This document shows positions 1 through 9,359 of a stretch of DNA of 64,000 bases, piece after piece. Under the pieces are notes generated by a model. The model saw only the letters and a list, made by a program, of their open reading frames with translations. It had not been told where the DNA came from and did no database searches. A program made the translations under genes and the position numbers. The stretch comes from an uncultured Mycobacterium sp. Lineage in GTDB: Bacteria > Actinomycetota > Actinomycetes > Mycobacteriales > Mycobacteriaceae. The stretch's first letter is position 1. Each line of letters opens with the position of its first letter. The stretch spans positions 22,635 to 86,634 of the forward strand of contig FLQS01000022.1 in NCBI GenBank assembly GCA_900078375.1. The letters run 5' to 3'.

Positions 1-231
1 GCAATCCTCCGGGCAGCCACCGGTTTTCAGGCTGATGATGCCTTCGACCTCGACCTCGGGTCCGCACCACTTCATCCGGACCTCGTGGGCCAGCGCCAGG
101 AGTTCTTCGAGATGGTCGTCCGACAGCTGCAGGACTTCGAGCACCTGATCGCGGGACAGTCCCTCGCCGCGCTCGAGCACCTGCTCGCGCGCGAGTGCCA
201 ATACGTCTACCGCTGCCTGCGTCACCTGCAT
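1..231 (-). CDS. bioB: Biotin synthase BioB, N-terminal fragment
   Basis: Biotin synthase is a radical-SAM enzyme that inserts sulfur into dethiobiotin in the last step of biotin synthesis. Only the first 77 codons are in the window; the gene runs off the left edge. The visible protein has the helical N-terminus (residues about 1-60) and then GGCPEDC, the beginning of the radical-SAM cluster region typical of BioB; the Cys ligands that follow are mostly outside. The ATG is preceded by a strong AGGAGG ribosome site. The gene is divergent from the TetR regulator at 282, and the 50-bp gap holds a 13-bp operator. The identification rests on the partial protein and the biotin context. Confidence 0.9.
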   Translation of the reverse strand, partial: MQVTQAAVDVLALAREQVLERGEGLSRDQVLEVLQLSDDHLEELLALAHEVRMKWCGPEVEVEGIISLKTGGCPEDC

Positions 232-253
232 GTCCTCCTACGTCCAGCGAACT

Positions 254-266
254 TGAACAGTGTTCA
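254..266. promoter_or_regulatory. BioQ-type operator between bioB and bioQ
   Basis: A perfect 13-bp inverted repeat, TGAAC-AGT-GTTCA, lies in the 50-bp gap between bioB (minus) and the TetR gene (plus), 15 bp before the regulator start. It has the form reported for actinobacterial BioQ operators (TGAAC-N3-GTTCA). The same motif with a different centre occurs at 3551-3563 before bioF, so it links the two transcription units. Its position allows it to control both divergent genes, including the regulator itself. Confidence 0.85.
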
Positions 267-281
267 GGCTAGGCTACTGAC

Positions 282-884
282 GTGCAGCTGCACAAACGCG
301 ACGTGGTCGCCAAGGCGGCGGCGATCCTGGACGGTTACGGGATCGCCGACCTCACCATGCGCCGGCTGGCCCGGGAACTCGATGTCACCCCCGGCGCGCT
401 GTACTGGCACTTCGCCAACAAGCAGGAACTTCTCGGCGCCGTAGCCGACCACGTGCTGGTCCCGGCCTGCACCGAGCTGCCGCCGATGGAGTGGCGGGAC
501 CGCATCGAGACGGTATGCCGCGGCCTGCGGGACGCGCTGCTGTCCCACACCGACGGGGCCGAGCTGGTGTCGGCGAGCTTCGCCGCCGGGCAGTCCCGGG
601 CCGTCGAGCAGATCCTGGATGTGCTGGCCGAGGCCGCCGGTGAGGCGGGCGTGGATGCCGCGCATCGGGTCCAGGCCGCCCGCACCGTGCTGCACTACGT
701 GCTGGGGGCGACCGCCGACGAGCAATCGCGGCTGCAGTGGGACGCGGCTGGAGCCGCTGGGCCGGCGACATTGGACTGGAGTGCCGATCTTCGATCGCTG
801 CCGGCGGATCCGTCCGCCGGTTTCGCGTTCGGGTTGCGGCTGCTCACCGATGGGCTGGCCGCGCAGCGGACCTTGTCGGTGTGA
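282..884 (+). CDS. bioQ: TetR-family biotin repressor BioQ
   Basis: A 200-residue TetR-family transcription factor. The N-terminal helix-turn-helix is at about residues 20-45 (LTMRRLARELDVTPGALYW, then HFANKQEL), followed by an all-helical ligand/dimer domain of normal length. The start is the GTG at 282. It is divergent from bioB, and the 13-bp palindromes at 254-266 and 3551-3563 match the sites known for BioQ, the TetR-type repressor of biotin genes in Mycobacterium smegmatis and Corynebacterium. The likely role is repression of bioB/bioQ and bioF-bioD when biotin is sufficient. What the repressor senses cannot be read from the sequence. Its last codons overlap the start of the next gene, suggesting translational coupling. 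Confidence 0.85.
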   Translation: MQLHKRDVVAKAAAILDGYGIADLTMRRLARELDVTPGALYWHFANKQELLGAVADHVLVPACTELPPMEWRDRIETVCRGLRDALLSHTDGAELVSASFAAGQSRAVEQILDVLAEAAGEAGVDAAHRVQAARTVLHYVLGATADEQSRLQWDAAGAAGPATLDWSADLRSLPADPSAGFAFGLRLLTDGLAAQRTLSV

Positions 885-1213
885 TCACCGTCGAGCAGGT
901 GCGGCCGATCGCGCTTGCGCTGCCGCGGGCCTACGAGACAATCGTTCGCGACCGGATCACATTTCGCGTCGGCAGGCTGGTCTTTCTCGCGTTCTCCCCC
1001 GACGAGACGGTGATGGGCGTCGGTTTCCCGAAGGAGGAACGGGAAGCGATGGTGGCGGCCGAGCCCGACAAGTTCACGCTGCCGCGCCCATCGAACATGC
1101 GGTACAACTGGATTCACGTTCGCCTGGACGCAGTCGACCTCGACGAAGTACGCGAATTGGTGATCGACGGGTGGAAGATGTGCGTACCGAAAAGCGTTGC
1201 GGCACCGTACTAG
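881..1213 (+). CDS. MmcQ/YjbR family protein
   Basis: A 110-residue protein starting at a GTG that overlaps the end of bioQ (GTGTGA arrangement). An upstream in-frame extension would lie inside bioQ and is not believed. The sequence (ALALPRAYETIV near the start, then FRVGRLVFLAFS, EREAMVAAEP and WIHVRLDAVDLDEV) fits the MmcQ/YjbR fold of about 110-120 residues. Some members are annotated as DNA-binding, but the biochemical role of the family is not established. It is co-transcribed with bioQ by position, and its 3' end overlaps the convergent gene at 1210 by 4 bp. No evidence ties it to biotin beyond this linkage. Confidence 0.75.
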   Translation: MITVEQVRPIALALPRAYETIVRDRITFRVGRLVFLAFSPDETVMGVGFPKEEREAMVAAEPDKFTLPRPSNMRYNWIHVRLDAVDLDEVRELVIDGWKMCVPKSVAAPY

Positions 1214-1689
1214 TCGACAGCGATCAGGTACTCGCGTCTGGCGTCGCCGTCCCAGCGTCGCAGCCCGACGATACTGGCCCGGATGTCGGCCGTGATCCCG
1301 TCGACAGACAGCGCCTCACCGACTTGAGCCGGGGTGAACCGTCTGCCGAGCGTGACGTGGGGAGTCCACTGACCGGGAGCGCAGTGGGTGAACACGTTCG
1401 GCACGAACGGCCGACAGAGGTCGTAGACATTCTCATGCAGGGCGAGTAGCCGACCCGTTGGGACCACGAGACGGGCCAGCGTCAGCCGACCACCACCGAA
1501 GACCAGTGGTGCGCCGATGACGGCGGGAACGGGAAAGCGGTCGGCCAGTTCGGTCAACACCTGGTCGACTTCAGGGTCGATCCGTTCGGCGGCGATCAGC
1601 GTGATGTGCGGGCGGTTGTCATGCGAGGCGATCCGCCGGATCGCGGTGTCCGCGCGCTCGTCGAGAAGCAGTTCGATCGAGTGCGCCAT
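1210..1689 (-). CDS. 2H phosphoesterase / 2'-5' RNA ligase superfamily protein
   Basis: A 159-residue protein with the two H-x-T motifs that define the 2H phosphoesterase superfamily: PHIT with His28/Thr30 and PHVT with His111/Thr113. Both catalytic pairs are intact, so it should be an active cyclic phosphodiesterase or RNA ligase-like enzyme, but its substrate is unknown. It starts one base after the bioD stop and is the last gene of the bioF-bioD unit. From memory, a gene of this kind (Rv1571) also follows bioD in M. tuberculosis. Its constant link to biotin genes is unexplained. Confidence 0.8.
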   Translation of the reverse strand: MAHSIELLLDERADTAIRRIASHDNRPHITLIAAERIDPEVDQVLTELADRFPVPAVIGAPLVFGGGRLTLARLVVPTGRLLALHENVYDLCRPFVPNVFTHCAPGQWTPHVTLGRRFTPAQVGEALSVDGITADIRASIVGLRRWDGDARREYLIAVD

Positions 1690-1690
1690 G

Positions 1691-2368
1691 TCAGATCAGA
1701 CCGGCGACCCAGTCCGGATCGAATGCGCGGGCACTGAACAACTCGAAGTCTTTCGGTGTCACCGCGGCCACCCCCGCCGGCAGCGCGGCCCGGACCGGAG
1801 CCAGCCGGGCCAGCGCGTCGCGGTTGGACTTCTCCGCCGCGCCGGGCTGCGCCGGCCATGCGCCGATCACCAGGCCGGCGCACGAAAGGCCTTTGGCACC
1901 AAGTCCTTCCAGCGTCAGGGAGGTGTGGTTGAGGGTGCCCAGCCCGGGTTCGACAACGACGAGCACCGGCGCGGCCAATTCCTCAGCCAGATCGCGCAGC
2001 GTCACCCCACCCGCGGCCAGCTCGACCAGCAGGCCGCCCGCCCCCTCGACCAGGGTCAGCCGGCCGGGCCGGTCAACGCCGCGAATGGAGGCCAGCAGCT
2101 CATCGGCGCCGGGCAGCGGCAGGCCGGCGCGTTCGGCGGCCGCGGCCGGTGCCAGGGGTTCGGGATAGCGGGCGACGCCGACGAGTTCGGTGACGCCGGA
2201 GAGCCGGGCGACCTCGGCCAGGTCGTCGTCACCGTCGGCGGTACCGGTTTGGACAGGTTTACATACCGCGACATCACGCTCGGCCACCCGGGCGTGGCAC
2301 GCCAGCGCCGCTGTCGCGACGGTCTTGCCTACGCCGGTTCCGGTGCCGGTGATGACCAGGACGCTCAT
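1691..2368 (-). CDS. bioD: ATP-dependent dethiobiotin synthetase BioD
   Basis: Closes the ureido ring of dethiobiotin from 7,8-diaminononanoate, CO2 and ATP in the cytosol. The 225-residue protein begins with a clear P-loop, GTGTGVGKT (residues 8-16), typical of BioD, followed by the CKPVQTG diaminononanoate-binding segment (about residues 36-42) and [10 protein letters not shown] (about residues 108-117). Length is normal for the family. The ATG overlaps the bioF stop by 4 bp, so the two are translationally coupled and share the operator upstream of bioF. Confidence 0.95.
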   Translation of the reverse strand: MSVLVITGTGTGVGKTVATAALACHARVAERDVAVCKPVQTGTADGDDDLAEVARLSGVTELVGVARYPEPLAPAAAAERAGLPLPGADELLASIRGVDRPGRLTLVEGAGGLLVELAAGGVTLRDLAEELAAPVLVVVEPGLGTLNHTSLTLEGLGAKGLSCAGLVIGAWPAQPGAAEKSNRDALARLAPVRAALPAGVAAVTPKDFELFSARAFDPDWVAGLI

Positions 2369-3513
2369 CGCGGGTGGGTACCCAGAACCGCGGACAGGAC
2401 ATCGCGGGCGGTGTCCATCTCGTCATCGGTCAGCGACGCCCGTGCGGTCAGTCGCACTCGTGAGGTGCCCGCGGGCACCGTCGGCGGGCGGAAGCAGCCC
2501 ACCCGTACACCGGCATCCAGGCAGGCGGCCGCCGCGGCCACCGCGATCTCGGGATCGCCGAGGATGACCGAAACCACCGCCGATTCCGGCGTTTCGGGGA
2601 CGTCGCACATCTCCGCGAGCTGCCTGGCCCGCTCGATGACGGCACCGGCTCGCCCCGGCTCGGCGGTCAAGACGGTCAGGGCGGAAAGGGCGGCACCAAC
2701 GGGTGCGGGCGCCAGTCCGGTGTCGAAGATCATCGTGCGCGCGGCGTCGATCAGGTGGTCGCGCACCGCGGCCGGGCCGAGCACCACGCCGCCCTGGCTG
2801 CCCAGCGACTTCGACATGGTCGTCGTCATGACCACATCGGGCGCACCGGCCAGACCGGCCTCGTGGATCAGGCCACGTCCGCCGACGCCGCGCACACCGA
2901 GCCCATGCGCCTCGTCGACCAGCAGCACTGCTCGGTGTCTGCGGCACACCTCGTGCAACCGGCGCAGCGGTGCCAGCGCACCGTCGGTGCTGAACACCGA
3001 CTCGGTGATCACCAGCGCACGTTCCTCGTCGCGGTCGGCCAGCGCGGCCTCGACCGCGTCGACGTCGCAGTGCGGGGCGACGACCACCCGGGCCCGGGAC
3101 AGTCGGCAGGCGTCGACCAGCGAGGCGTGTGAGAGCGCGTCGGACACCACCAGTGAACCCGGCCCCGACAGCCCAACGGTCGCACCGATGTTGGCGGTGT
3201 AGCCCGAGGAAAACACCAAAGCCGCTTCGGCACCGACGAATTCGGCCAGGGCGGTTTCGAATTCCTCGTGCAGCTCGGTGTTGCCGGTGACCAGCCGGGA
3301 GCCGGTGGACCCGGCCCCCCAGGTCCGCAGCGCGGCCACTCCGCCGTCGATGACCGCGGGGTGCTGGGACAGGCCCAGGTAGTCATTGGAGGCCAGGTCG
3401 AGTTCGGTGGCCACCGCCGGCCGGGTGCGCAGCGAACGGCGCAGGCCGGCCTGCCGGCGCTGCTGCTCGACGGTGTCGAGCCAGGCCAGCGGTGAAAGAC
3501 CTGCGCGGGTCAT
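2365..3513 (-). CDS. bioF: 8-amino-7-oxononanoate synthase BioF
   Basis: PLP-dependent enzyme that condenses pimeloyl thioester with alanine to give 8-amino-7-oxononanoate (KAPA). The 382-residue protein has the alpha-oxoamine synthase features: [11 protein letters not shown] near residue 50, the [11 protein letters not shown] cofactor-binding segment, and [13 protein letters not shown] with the Schiff-base lysine at about residue 234. I chose the ATG at 3513, preceded by GGAGGG-like sequence, over longer starts that would run into bioA. The BioQ-type operator lies 38-50 bp upstream, so bioF-bioD has its own regulated promoter separate from bioA. Confidence 0.95.
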   Translation of the reverse strand: MTRAGLSPLAWLDTVEQQRRQAGLRRSLRTRPAVATELDLASNDYLGLSQHPAVIDGGVAALRTWGAGSTGSRLVTGNTELHEEFETALAEFVGAEAALVFSSGYTANIGATVGLSGPGSLVVSDALSHASLVDACRLSRARVVVAPHCDVDAVEAALADRDEERALVITESVFSTDGALAPLRRLHEVCRRHRAVLLVDEAHGLGVRGVGGRGLIHEAGLAGAPDVVMTTTMSKSLGSQGGVVLGPAAVRDHLIDAARTMIFDTGLAPAPVGAALSALTVLTAEPGRAGAVIERARQLAEMCDVPETPESAVVSVILGDPEIAVAAAAACLDAGVRVGCFRPPTVPAGTSRVRLTARASLTDDEMDTARDVLSAVLGTHPR

Positions 3514-3550
3514 CGGGCCCTCCTGCCTGGCGCCCATTTTGGGCTGGTCT

Positions 3551-3563
3551 TGAACACCGTTCA
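3551..3563. promoter_or_regulatory. BioQ-type operator upstream of bioF
   Basis: Perfect inverted repeat TGAAC-ACC-GTTCA, identical in its arms to the site at 254-266. It lies 38 bp upstream of the bioF start codon. Its last three bases are also the bioA stop codon (TGA on the minus strand), so the operator is built into the end of bioA. Confidence 0.85.
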
Positions 3564-4853
3564 GGTTAGTGCACGGGCGACGGCGACCATCGCCGAGGTG
3601 ACCTGGGCTATTTCGTCGGGGGTGCAGATGAACGGCGGCATCGCGTAGATCAGGTTGCGGAACGGCCGCAGCCAGACGCCGTTGTCCAGGGCGACCGGGG
3701 TCGCGACCGCCAGATCGACGGGCTGGTGGGTCTCGATCACTCCGATCGCACCGCACACCCGGACGTCGGCGACCCCGGGTAGGGCGCGGGCCGGCGCCAG
3801 CCCGTCCGCCAGCCCGGCGCTGATCTCGGCGACCCGGCCGCGCCAGTCCTGGGCGAGCAGGAGTTCCACCGAGGCCACCGACACCGCGCACGCCAGCGCG
3901 TTGGCCATGAAGGTCGGTCCGTGCATCAGGGCGCCGGCCTCGCTGCCGCTGATCGTGCGGGCGATCTCCAGCGTGCACAACGTCGCCGCGAGAGTAACGT
4001 AACCGCCGGTCAACGCCTTTCCGACGCACATGATGTCCGGGCTGACACCGGCGTGGTCGGCGGCGAACAGCTCCCCGGTGCGGCCGAATCCGGTGGCGAT
4101 CTCATCGAAGATCAGCAGCACGCCGGCACGGTCGCACATCGCGCGCAGATCGCTCAGGTAGCGGGGGTCGTGGAAGCGCATGCCGCCGGCGCCCTGCACC
4201 ACCGGTTCGACGATGACCGCGGCCAGTTCGTCGGCATGCTCGAGCAGTTGCGCTTCGAACGCCGCGATGTAGGCCTGGTCGTAATCGGCCGGCACGGGCG
4301 GGGCGAAAATCTGGGGAAACAAGACATCCGCCCACAGCGAGTGCATGCCGCCGTCCGGGTCGCAGACGCTCATCGGGGTGAACGTGTCGCCGTGATATCC
4401 GCCACGCCACGTCATCAGGCGGCGCTTGCCGAACCGGCCCGCGCTGCGCCAGTACTGCAACGCCATCTTGACCGCGACCTCAACGGCCACCGAGCCGGAG
4501 TCGGAGAAGAACACGGTGTCCAGCCCCTGCGGGGTGATGTCGACGAGCAGCTGCGCCAACCGTGCGGCCGGCTCATGGGTCAGCCCGCCGAACATGACGT
4601 GGTTCATCACCGCAAGCTGGCGGGTCATCGCGGCGTCGAGCACCGGATGCCCATGTCCGTGCACCGCCGTCCACCAGGACGCCATCGCGTCGAGAACGCG
4701 GATCTCGGCGCCGTCGCGGACGAGAGTCAGCCGCGCGCCGGCGGCGCCGACGGCCACCACAGGAGGCATCGCCTCGGCACCGATCGTGCTGTACGGATGC
4801 CAGATGTGGGCGGCGTCGATCGCGCTGATCTGCTCAGGGGTCAACGCCGACAC
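3561..4853 (-). CDS. bioA: Adenosylmethionine-8-amino-7-oxononanoate aminotransferase BioA
   Basis: PLP-dependent transaminase that uses S-adenosylmethionine as amino donor to convert KAPA to 7,8-diaminopelargonate. The 430-residue protein has HIWHPYSTIG near the start, class-III aminotransferase FDEIATGFGRTG, and CVGKALTGGYV with the PLP lysine near residue 278. I place the start at the GTG giving MSALTPEQ, because the next 40 upstream codons lack family similarity. No BioQ-type palindrome is visible in the 127-bp gap upstream, so bioA may be regulated differently from bioF-bioD. It is divergent from the acyltransferase at 4981. Confidence 0.93.
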   Translation of the reverse strand: MSALTPEQISAIDAAHIWHPYSTIGAEAMPPVVAVGAAGARLTLVRDGAEIRVLDAMASWWTAVHGHGHPVLDAAMTRQLAVMNHVMFGGLTHEPAARLAQLLVDITPQGLDTVFFSDSGSVAVEVAVKMALQYWRSAGRFGKRRLMTWRGGYHGDTFTPMSVCDPDGGMHSLWADVLFPQIFAPPVPADYDQAYIAAFEAQLLEHADELAAVIVEPVVQGAGGMRFHDPRYLSDLRAMCDRAGVLLIFDEIATGFGRTGELFAADHAGVSPDIMCVGKALTGGYVTLAATLCTLEIARTISGSEAGALMHGPTFMANALACAVSVASVELLLAQDWRGRVAEISAGLADGLAPARALPGVADVRVCGAIGVIETHQPVDLAVATPVALDNGVWLRPFRNLIYAMPPFICTPDEIAQVTSAMVAVARALT

Positions 4854-4963
4854 GCTGTGTGAGCCTAGTGCAGCTCGGCGTCGAGTCCCGCCGACGTTTG
4901 CTCCATGCCGACACGCTGTCGGGTGGGTGGTTCGCTGGAGATGAGAGACATACCCGGGTTGGG

Positions 4964-4969
4964 TAGATT
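4964..4969 (+). promoter_or_regulatory. Probable -10 element for the membrane acyltransferase
   Basis: TAGATT, a good TAnnnT mycobacterial -10 hexamer, ends 11 bp before the ATG at 4981. Transcription would start only a few bases before the start codon, and there is no clear ribosome site. No convincing -35 is visible, and the call is by position. Confidence 0.4.
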
Positions 4970-4980
4970 GATTTTCGATC

Positions 4981-7158
4981 ATGTTGACCCTTAGCCCGAC
5001 CCGCTCGTCGGCACCGATAGAAGCGGGTTCTCCCCCGCTTGCCGCGACCGGAGCGCGGAAATCGGCGTTCTATCGCCACGACCTCGACGGGCTTCGCGGT
5101 GTCGCGATCGCTCTTGTGGCGGTGTTCCACGTGTGGTTCGGGCGTGTCTCGGGCGGGGTCGACGTCTTCCTGGTGTTGTCCGGTTTCTTCTTCGGCGGGT
5201 CACTGTTGCGCACCGCGCTGAATCCGGAGTCGCCGCTGTCTCCCTGGCCAGAGATCCTGCGCCTGGTCCGGCGACTGCTGCCCGCCCTCGTCGTCGTGCT
5301 TGCCGCCGGCGCTGTTCTGACCATCCTGGTACAGCCGCAGACGCGCTGGGAGACGTTTGCTGACCAGAGCCTGGCAAGCCTGGGCTACTTCCAGAACTGG
5401 GAGCTGTCGGCGACCGCCTCGAACTATCTCCGCGCCGGTGAGGCAGTCAGTCCGCTGCAACACATCTGGTCGATGTCCGTTCAGGGCCAGTTCTACATCG
5501 CGATGCTCGCCATTATCTTTGGGTTTGCCTACCAGTTCCGTCGGCGGCTCGGCCCGTGGCTGCGTGTGACTCTTGCGACTTTGCTCGTTGTGCTCGCCGT
5601 CGCGTCATTCAGCTTTGCCGCCGTCCTGCACGTGTCCGACCAGACCGCCGCCTACTACAACAGCTTCGCCCGCGCCTGGGAGTTACTGCTGGGCACCCTC
5701 GTCGGCGCAGTGGTGCCCTACGTCCGATGGTCGATGTGGCTGCGCACCGTGCTGGCTGCGGCCGGACTGGCCACGATCGTCTGCTGCGGCGCCTTCATCG
5801 ACGGAGTCCGCGAGTTCCCCGGCCCATGGGCGCTGGTGCCGGTCGGCGCGACCGTGCTGATGATCCTGGCGGCCGCGAATCGCCAGTCCAGCCCGTCCAC
5901 CCGGGACCGGCTGCCGCTACCCAGCCGACTGCTGTCCGCGCGGCCACTGGTGACCCTCGGCGCGATGGCCTACTCGCTGTACCTGTGGCACTGGCCACTG
6001 CTGATCTTCTGGCTGGCCTACACCGACGCGAGCCGGGCCGGCTTCGTCGACGGCGCGGTGATCCTCACGATCTCGGGCGTGCTGGCCTATGTGACGATGC
6101 GCTTCATCGAAGAGCCGCTGCGCTCCGGGCGGCGATCGGCATCGGCGGCGACGAAAGCGCCGGTCACCATGTCGTGGCGTACCCGGCTGCGCCGACCCAC
6201 GATCGCGCTGGGAACCGCGGTCGGCCTGCTCGGGGTGGCGCTGACGGCGACGTCCTTCACCTGGCGCGAACACGTCACCGTGCAGCGCGCCAACGGCAAG
6301 GAACTCGTCGCGCTGTCGACCGACAGCTACCCCGGAGCCCGGGCACTGACCCAACATGCCCGGGTGCCGAAGCTGCCGATGCGGCCCACCGTGCTGGAGG
6401 CGCAGAACGACTTGCCGGAGTCGACCAACGACGGCTGTATCAGTGATTTCGACAACACCGACGTCATCAACTGCACCTACGGCGACAAACAGGCGACCAG
6501 GACGATCGCGCTGGCCGGCGGGTCGCACGCCGAGCACTGGATCACCGCCCTGGACGCCCTGGGCAAGATGCACCACTTCAAGGTGGTCACCTATCTGAAG
6601 ATGGGTTGCCCCCTGACCACCGAGGAAACGCCGCTGGTGATGGGCGACAACCGGCCGTACCCGAACTGCCACCAGTGGAACCAAAAGGTGATGGCCAAAC
6701 TGATCGGCGAACACCCAAGCTTCGTGTTCACCACGTCGACCCGGCCGTGGAACATCAAACCCGGCGATGTCATGCCGTCGACCTATATCGGGATCTGGCA
6801 AACGTTGTCGGACAACAACATTCCGATCCTGGCGATGCGGGACACCCCGTGGTTGGTGCGCAACGGCGCACCCTTCTTCCCGACCGACTGCCTGGCCAAG
6901 GGCGGTGACGCGGTCTCGTGCGGGATCGACCGTTCCGAGGTTCTCTCCGACCGCAACCAGACCCTGGATTTCCTGGCCCAGTTCCCGTTGATGCGGGTCC
7001 TCGACCTCAGTGACGCCGTATGCCGCGCCGACACGTGTCGCGCGGTCGAGGGAAATGTGCTGATTTACCACGATTCTCACCACATCTCCGCGACCTACAT
7101 GCGCACCCTGATCCCGGAGCTTGGCAGGCAGATGGGCGCGGCCACCGCGTGGTGGTGA
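4981..7158 (+). CDS. OafA/YrhL-type membrane acyltransferase with C-terminal SGNH domain
   Basis: A 725-residue protein. Residues about 33-400 form an acyltransferase-3 domain with roughly ten membrane helices, opening with HDLDGLRG (33-40). After a linker and one further helix (about residues 408-425), residues about 460-725 form an extracytoplasmic SGNH-like domain with GGSHAEHW and a late HDSHH motif. Such proteins move acyl groups from a cytosolic donor across the membrane onto sugars or wall polymers. It matches Rv1565c of M. tuberculosis in position, next to bioA and treX. The actual acceptor is not known. The treX gene follows after 41 bp. Confidence 0.85.
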   Translation: MLTLSPTRSSAPIEAGSPPLAATGARKSAFYRHDLDGLRGVAIALVAVFHVWFGRVSGGVDVFLVLSGFFFGGSLLRTALNPESPLSPWPEILRLVRRLLPALVVVLAAGAVLTILVQPQTRWETFADQSLASLGYFQNWELSATASNYLRAGEAVSPLQHIWSMSVQGQFYIAMLAIIFGFAYQFRRRLGPWLRVTLATLLVVLAVASFSFAAVLHVSDQTAAYYNSFARAWELLLGTLVGAVVPYVRWSMWLRTVLAAAGLATIVCCGAFIDGVREFPGPWALVPVGATVLMILAAANRQSSPSTRDRLPLPSRLLSARPLVTLGAMAYSLYLWHWPLLIFWLAYTDASRAGFVDGAVILTISGVLAYVTMRFIEEPLRSGRRSASAATKAPVTMSWRTRLRRPTIALGTAVGLLGVALTATSFTWREHVTVQRANGKELVALSTDSYPGARALTQHARVPKLPMRPTVLEAQNDLPESTNDGCISDFDNTDVINCTYGDKQATRTIALAGGSHAEHWITALDALGKMHHFKVVTYLKMGCPLTTEETPLVMGDNRPYPNCHQWNQKVMAKLIGEHPSFVFTTSTRPWNIKPGDVMPSTYIGIWQTLSDNNIPILAMRDTPWLVRNGAPFFPTDCLAKGGDAVSCGIDRSEVLSDRNQTLDFLAQFPLMRVLDLSDAVCRADTCRAVEGNVLIYHDSHHISATYMRTLIPELGRQMGAATAWW

Positions 7159-7199
7159 CATCCTGCGCATCCTGTGCGGCACGTCGATAAGGTCGAGAG

Positions 7200-9344
7200 A
7201 TGTCGTCGAGCGAATCCGCGCGGACCACGGTGTGGCCAGGCACCGCCTACCCGCTCGGCGCCACCTATGACGGCGCGGGCACGAACTTCTCGCTGTTCTC
7301 CGAGGTGGCCGACGCCGTCGAGCTCTGCCTGATCGCCAAGGACGGCACCGAAACCCGGATTGAACTCGACGAAGTCGACGGTTTCGTCTGGCACGCCTAT
7401 CTGCCGACCATCACCCCCGGACAGCGTTACGGCTTCCGCGTGCACGGCCCGTGGGACCCCGCGGCCGGCCACCGGTGTGATCCCAGCAAGCTGCTGCTCG
7501 ACCCCTACGGCAAGTCCTTCCACGGAAATTTCGAGTTCAGCCAGGCGCTGTACTCCTACGACCTGGGTGCCGAGGACCCGGCCTCCGGCGGAACCCCGCC
7601 GATGATCGACTCGCTGGGCCACACGATGACCAGTGTGGTCATCAACCCGTTCTTCCACTGGGGCTCCGACCATGCCCCGCGCACGCCCTACAGCGAGACG
7701 ATCATCTACGAGGCCCACGTCAAGGGCATGACACAAACCCACCCCGGCGTCCCCGAGGAGCTGCGCGGAACGTACGCCGGCCTCGGCCACCCGGCGGTGA
7801 TCGATCACCTCAAGGCCCTCAACGTCACCGCCATCGAGCTGATGCCGGTACACCAGTTCCTGCACGACCACCGGCTGCTCGATCTGGGGTTGCGGAACTA
7901 CTGGGGCTACAACACTTTCGGGTTCCTGGCCCCGCACTACCAGTACGCGGCCACCCAGCACGCCGGTGGCGCGGTCGCCGAGTTCAAGGCCATGGTGCGC
8001 TCGTTCCACGAGGCCGACATCGAGGTGATCCTCGACGTGGTCTACAACCACACCGCCGAAGGCAACCACCTCGGCCCGACCATCAACCTCCGGGGCATCG
8101 ACAACGCCGCGTACTACCGGCTGATGGACGACGACCTGCGGCTCTACCGTGACTTCACCGGCACCGGCAACAGCCTCAACCCACGGCATCCGCACACCCT
8201 GCAGCTCATCATGGACTCGCTGCGCTACTGGGTGCTCGAGATGCACGTCGACGGGTTCCGGTTCGACCTGGCCTCCACGCTGGCCCGCGAGTTCTACGAA
8301 GTCGACCGATTGAGCGCGTTCTTCGACATCGTGCAACAGGATCCGGTGATCAGCCAGGTCAAGCTGATCGCGGAGCCGTGGGACGTCGGCGAGGGCGGCT
8401 ACCAGGTCGGCAACTTCCCCAGCCTGTGGACCGAATGGAACGGCAAGTACCGGGACACCGTGCGTGACTACTGGCGCGGCGAGCCCGCCACCCTTGGCGA
8501 GTTCGCGTCGCGACTGACCGGGTCGTCGGATCTGTACGAAGCCACCGGCCGCCGGCCCGGCGCCAGCATCAACTTCGTCACGTGTCACGACGGTTTCACC
8601 CTGAACGACCTGGTGTCCTACAACGAGAAACACAACGAGGCCAACGGAGAGGACAACCGCGACGGCGAGAGCCACAACCGGTCGTGGAACTGCGGCGTAG
8701 AAGGCCCGACCGACGATCCGGAAATCCTGGCGCTGCGCCATCAGCAGATGCGCAACATCCTGGTCACCCTGATGCTGTCGCAGGGCACCCCGATGATCGC
8801 CCACGGTGACGAGATCGGACGCACCCAGCAGGGCAACAACAACGTCTACTGCCAGGACTCACCGCTGTCGTGGATGGACTGGAGCCTGCGGGAGACCAAC
8901 GCCGACCTGCTCGAGTTCACCAAAAAGGTGACCGCACTTCGCAAAGCACACCCCGTCTTTCGGCGGCGTCGCTTCTTCGACGGTGAACCGATCCGAACCG
9001 GCGATCAAGTCCGCGACATCGCGTGGCTCACCCCCGCCGGCCAAGAGATGAGCCACGACGACTGGAATTCCGGCTTCAAGTTCGTGGGTGTGTTCCTCAA
9101 CGGCGAAGCCATCCCCGAACCAAACTCCCGGGGCGAACGCGTCGTCGACGACTCTTTCCTGCTGTGCTTCAACGCCCACAGCAAGCCGATCGACTTCGCC
9201 GCGCCCGACGGCGACTACGCCGAGCAGTGGACGGCCGTTCTGGACACCTGGGATGCCACCGGTTCCACCGATGCGGTGGTTAAGGCGGGCGAAACGATCA
9301 CCGTGCCGGGTCGATCGGTTCTGGTGCTTCAAAAGACCGGCTAG
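7200..9344 (+). CDS. treX: Glycogen debranching enzyme TreX/GlgX
   Basis: GH13 isoamylase-type debranching enzyme that hydrolyses alpha-1,6 branches of glycogen. The 714-residue protein has an N-terminal beta-sandwich domain (about 1-150), then the TIM-barrel with VVYNHTAEG, FRFDLAS (nucleophile Asp), LIAEPWD (acid Glu) and FVTCHDGFT. It is the first gene of a treX-treY-treZ unit. The debranched linear glucan is the substrate for TreY and TreZ downstream, so the operon converts stored glycogen to trehalose, the sugar core of mycobacterial glycolipids. Confidence 0.95.
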   Translation: MSSSESARTTVWPGTAYPLGATYDGAGTNFSLFSEVADAVELCLIAKDGTETRIELDEVDGFVWHAYLPTITPGQRYGFRVHGPWDPAAGHRCDPSKLLLDPYGKSFHGNFEFSQALYSYDLGAEDPASGGTPPMIDSLGHTMTSVVINPFFHWGSDHAPRTPYSETIIYEAHVKGMTQTHPGVPEELRGTYAGLGHPAVIDHLKALNVTAIELMPVHQFLHDHRLLDLGLRNYWGYNTFGFLAPHYQYAATQHAGGAVAEFKAMVRSFHEADIEVILDVVYNHTAEGNHLGPTINLRGIDNAAYYRLMDDDLRLYRDFTGTGNSLNPRHPHTLQLIMDSLRYWVLEMHVDGFRFDLASTLAREFYEVDRLSAFFDIVQQDPVISQVKLIAEPWDVGEGGYQVGNFPSLWTEWNGKYRDTVRDYWRGEPATLGEFASRLTGSSDLYEATGRRPGASINFVTCHDGFTLNDLVSYNEKHNEANGEDNRDGESHNRSWNCGVEGPTDDPEILALRHQQMRNILVTLMLSQGTPMIAHGDEIGRTQQGNNNVYCQDSPLSWMDWSLRETNADLLEFTKKVTALRKAHPVFRRRRFFDGEPIRTGDQVRDIAWLTPAGQEMSHDDWNSGFKFVGVFLNGEAIPEPNSRGERVVDDSFLLCFNAHSKPIDFAAPDGDYAEQWTAVLDTWDATGSTDAVVKAGETITVPGRSVLVLQKTG

Positions 9345-9359
9345 CGGGAACAGGCAGCT

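Noticed and set aside
4854..4980. BioQ operator between bioA and the acyltransferase
   Set aside because: No TGAAC or GTTCA pair with the right spacing is present in this gap.
7095..8804. Long open frame of 569 codons on the minus strand opposite treX
   Set aside because: High-GC coding DNA gives long antisense frames. The plus-strand frame has full GH13 motifs and the minus frame has no recognisable domain.
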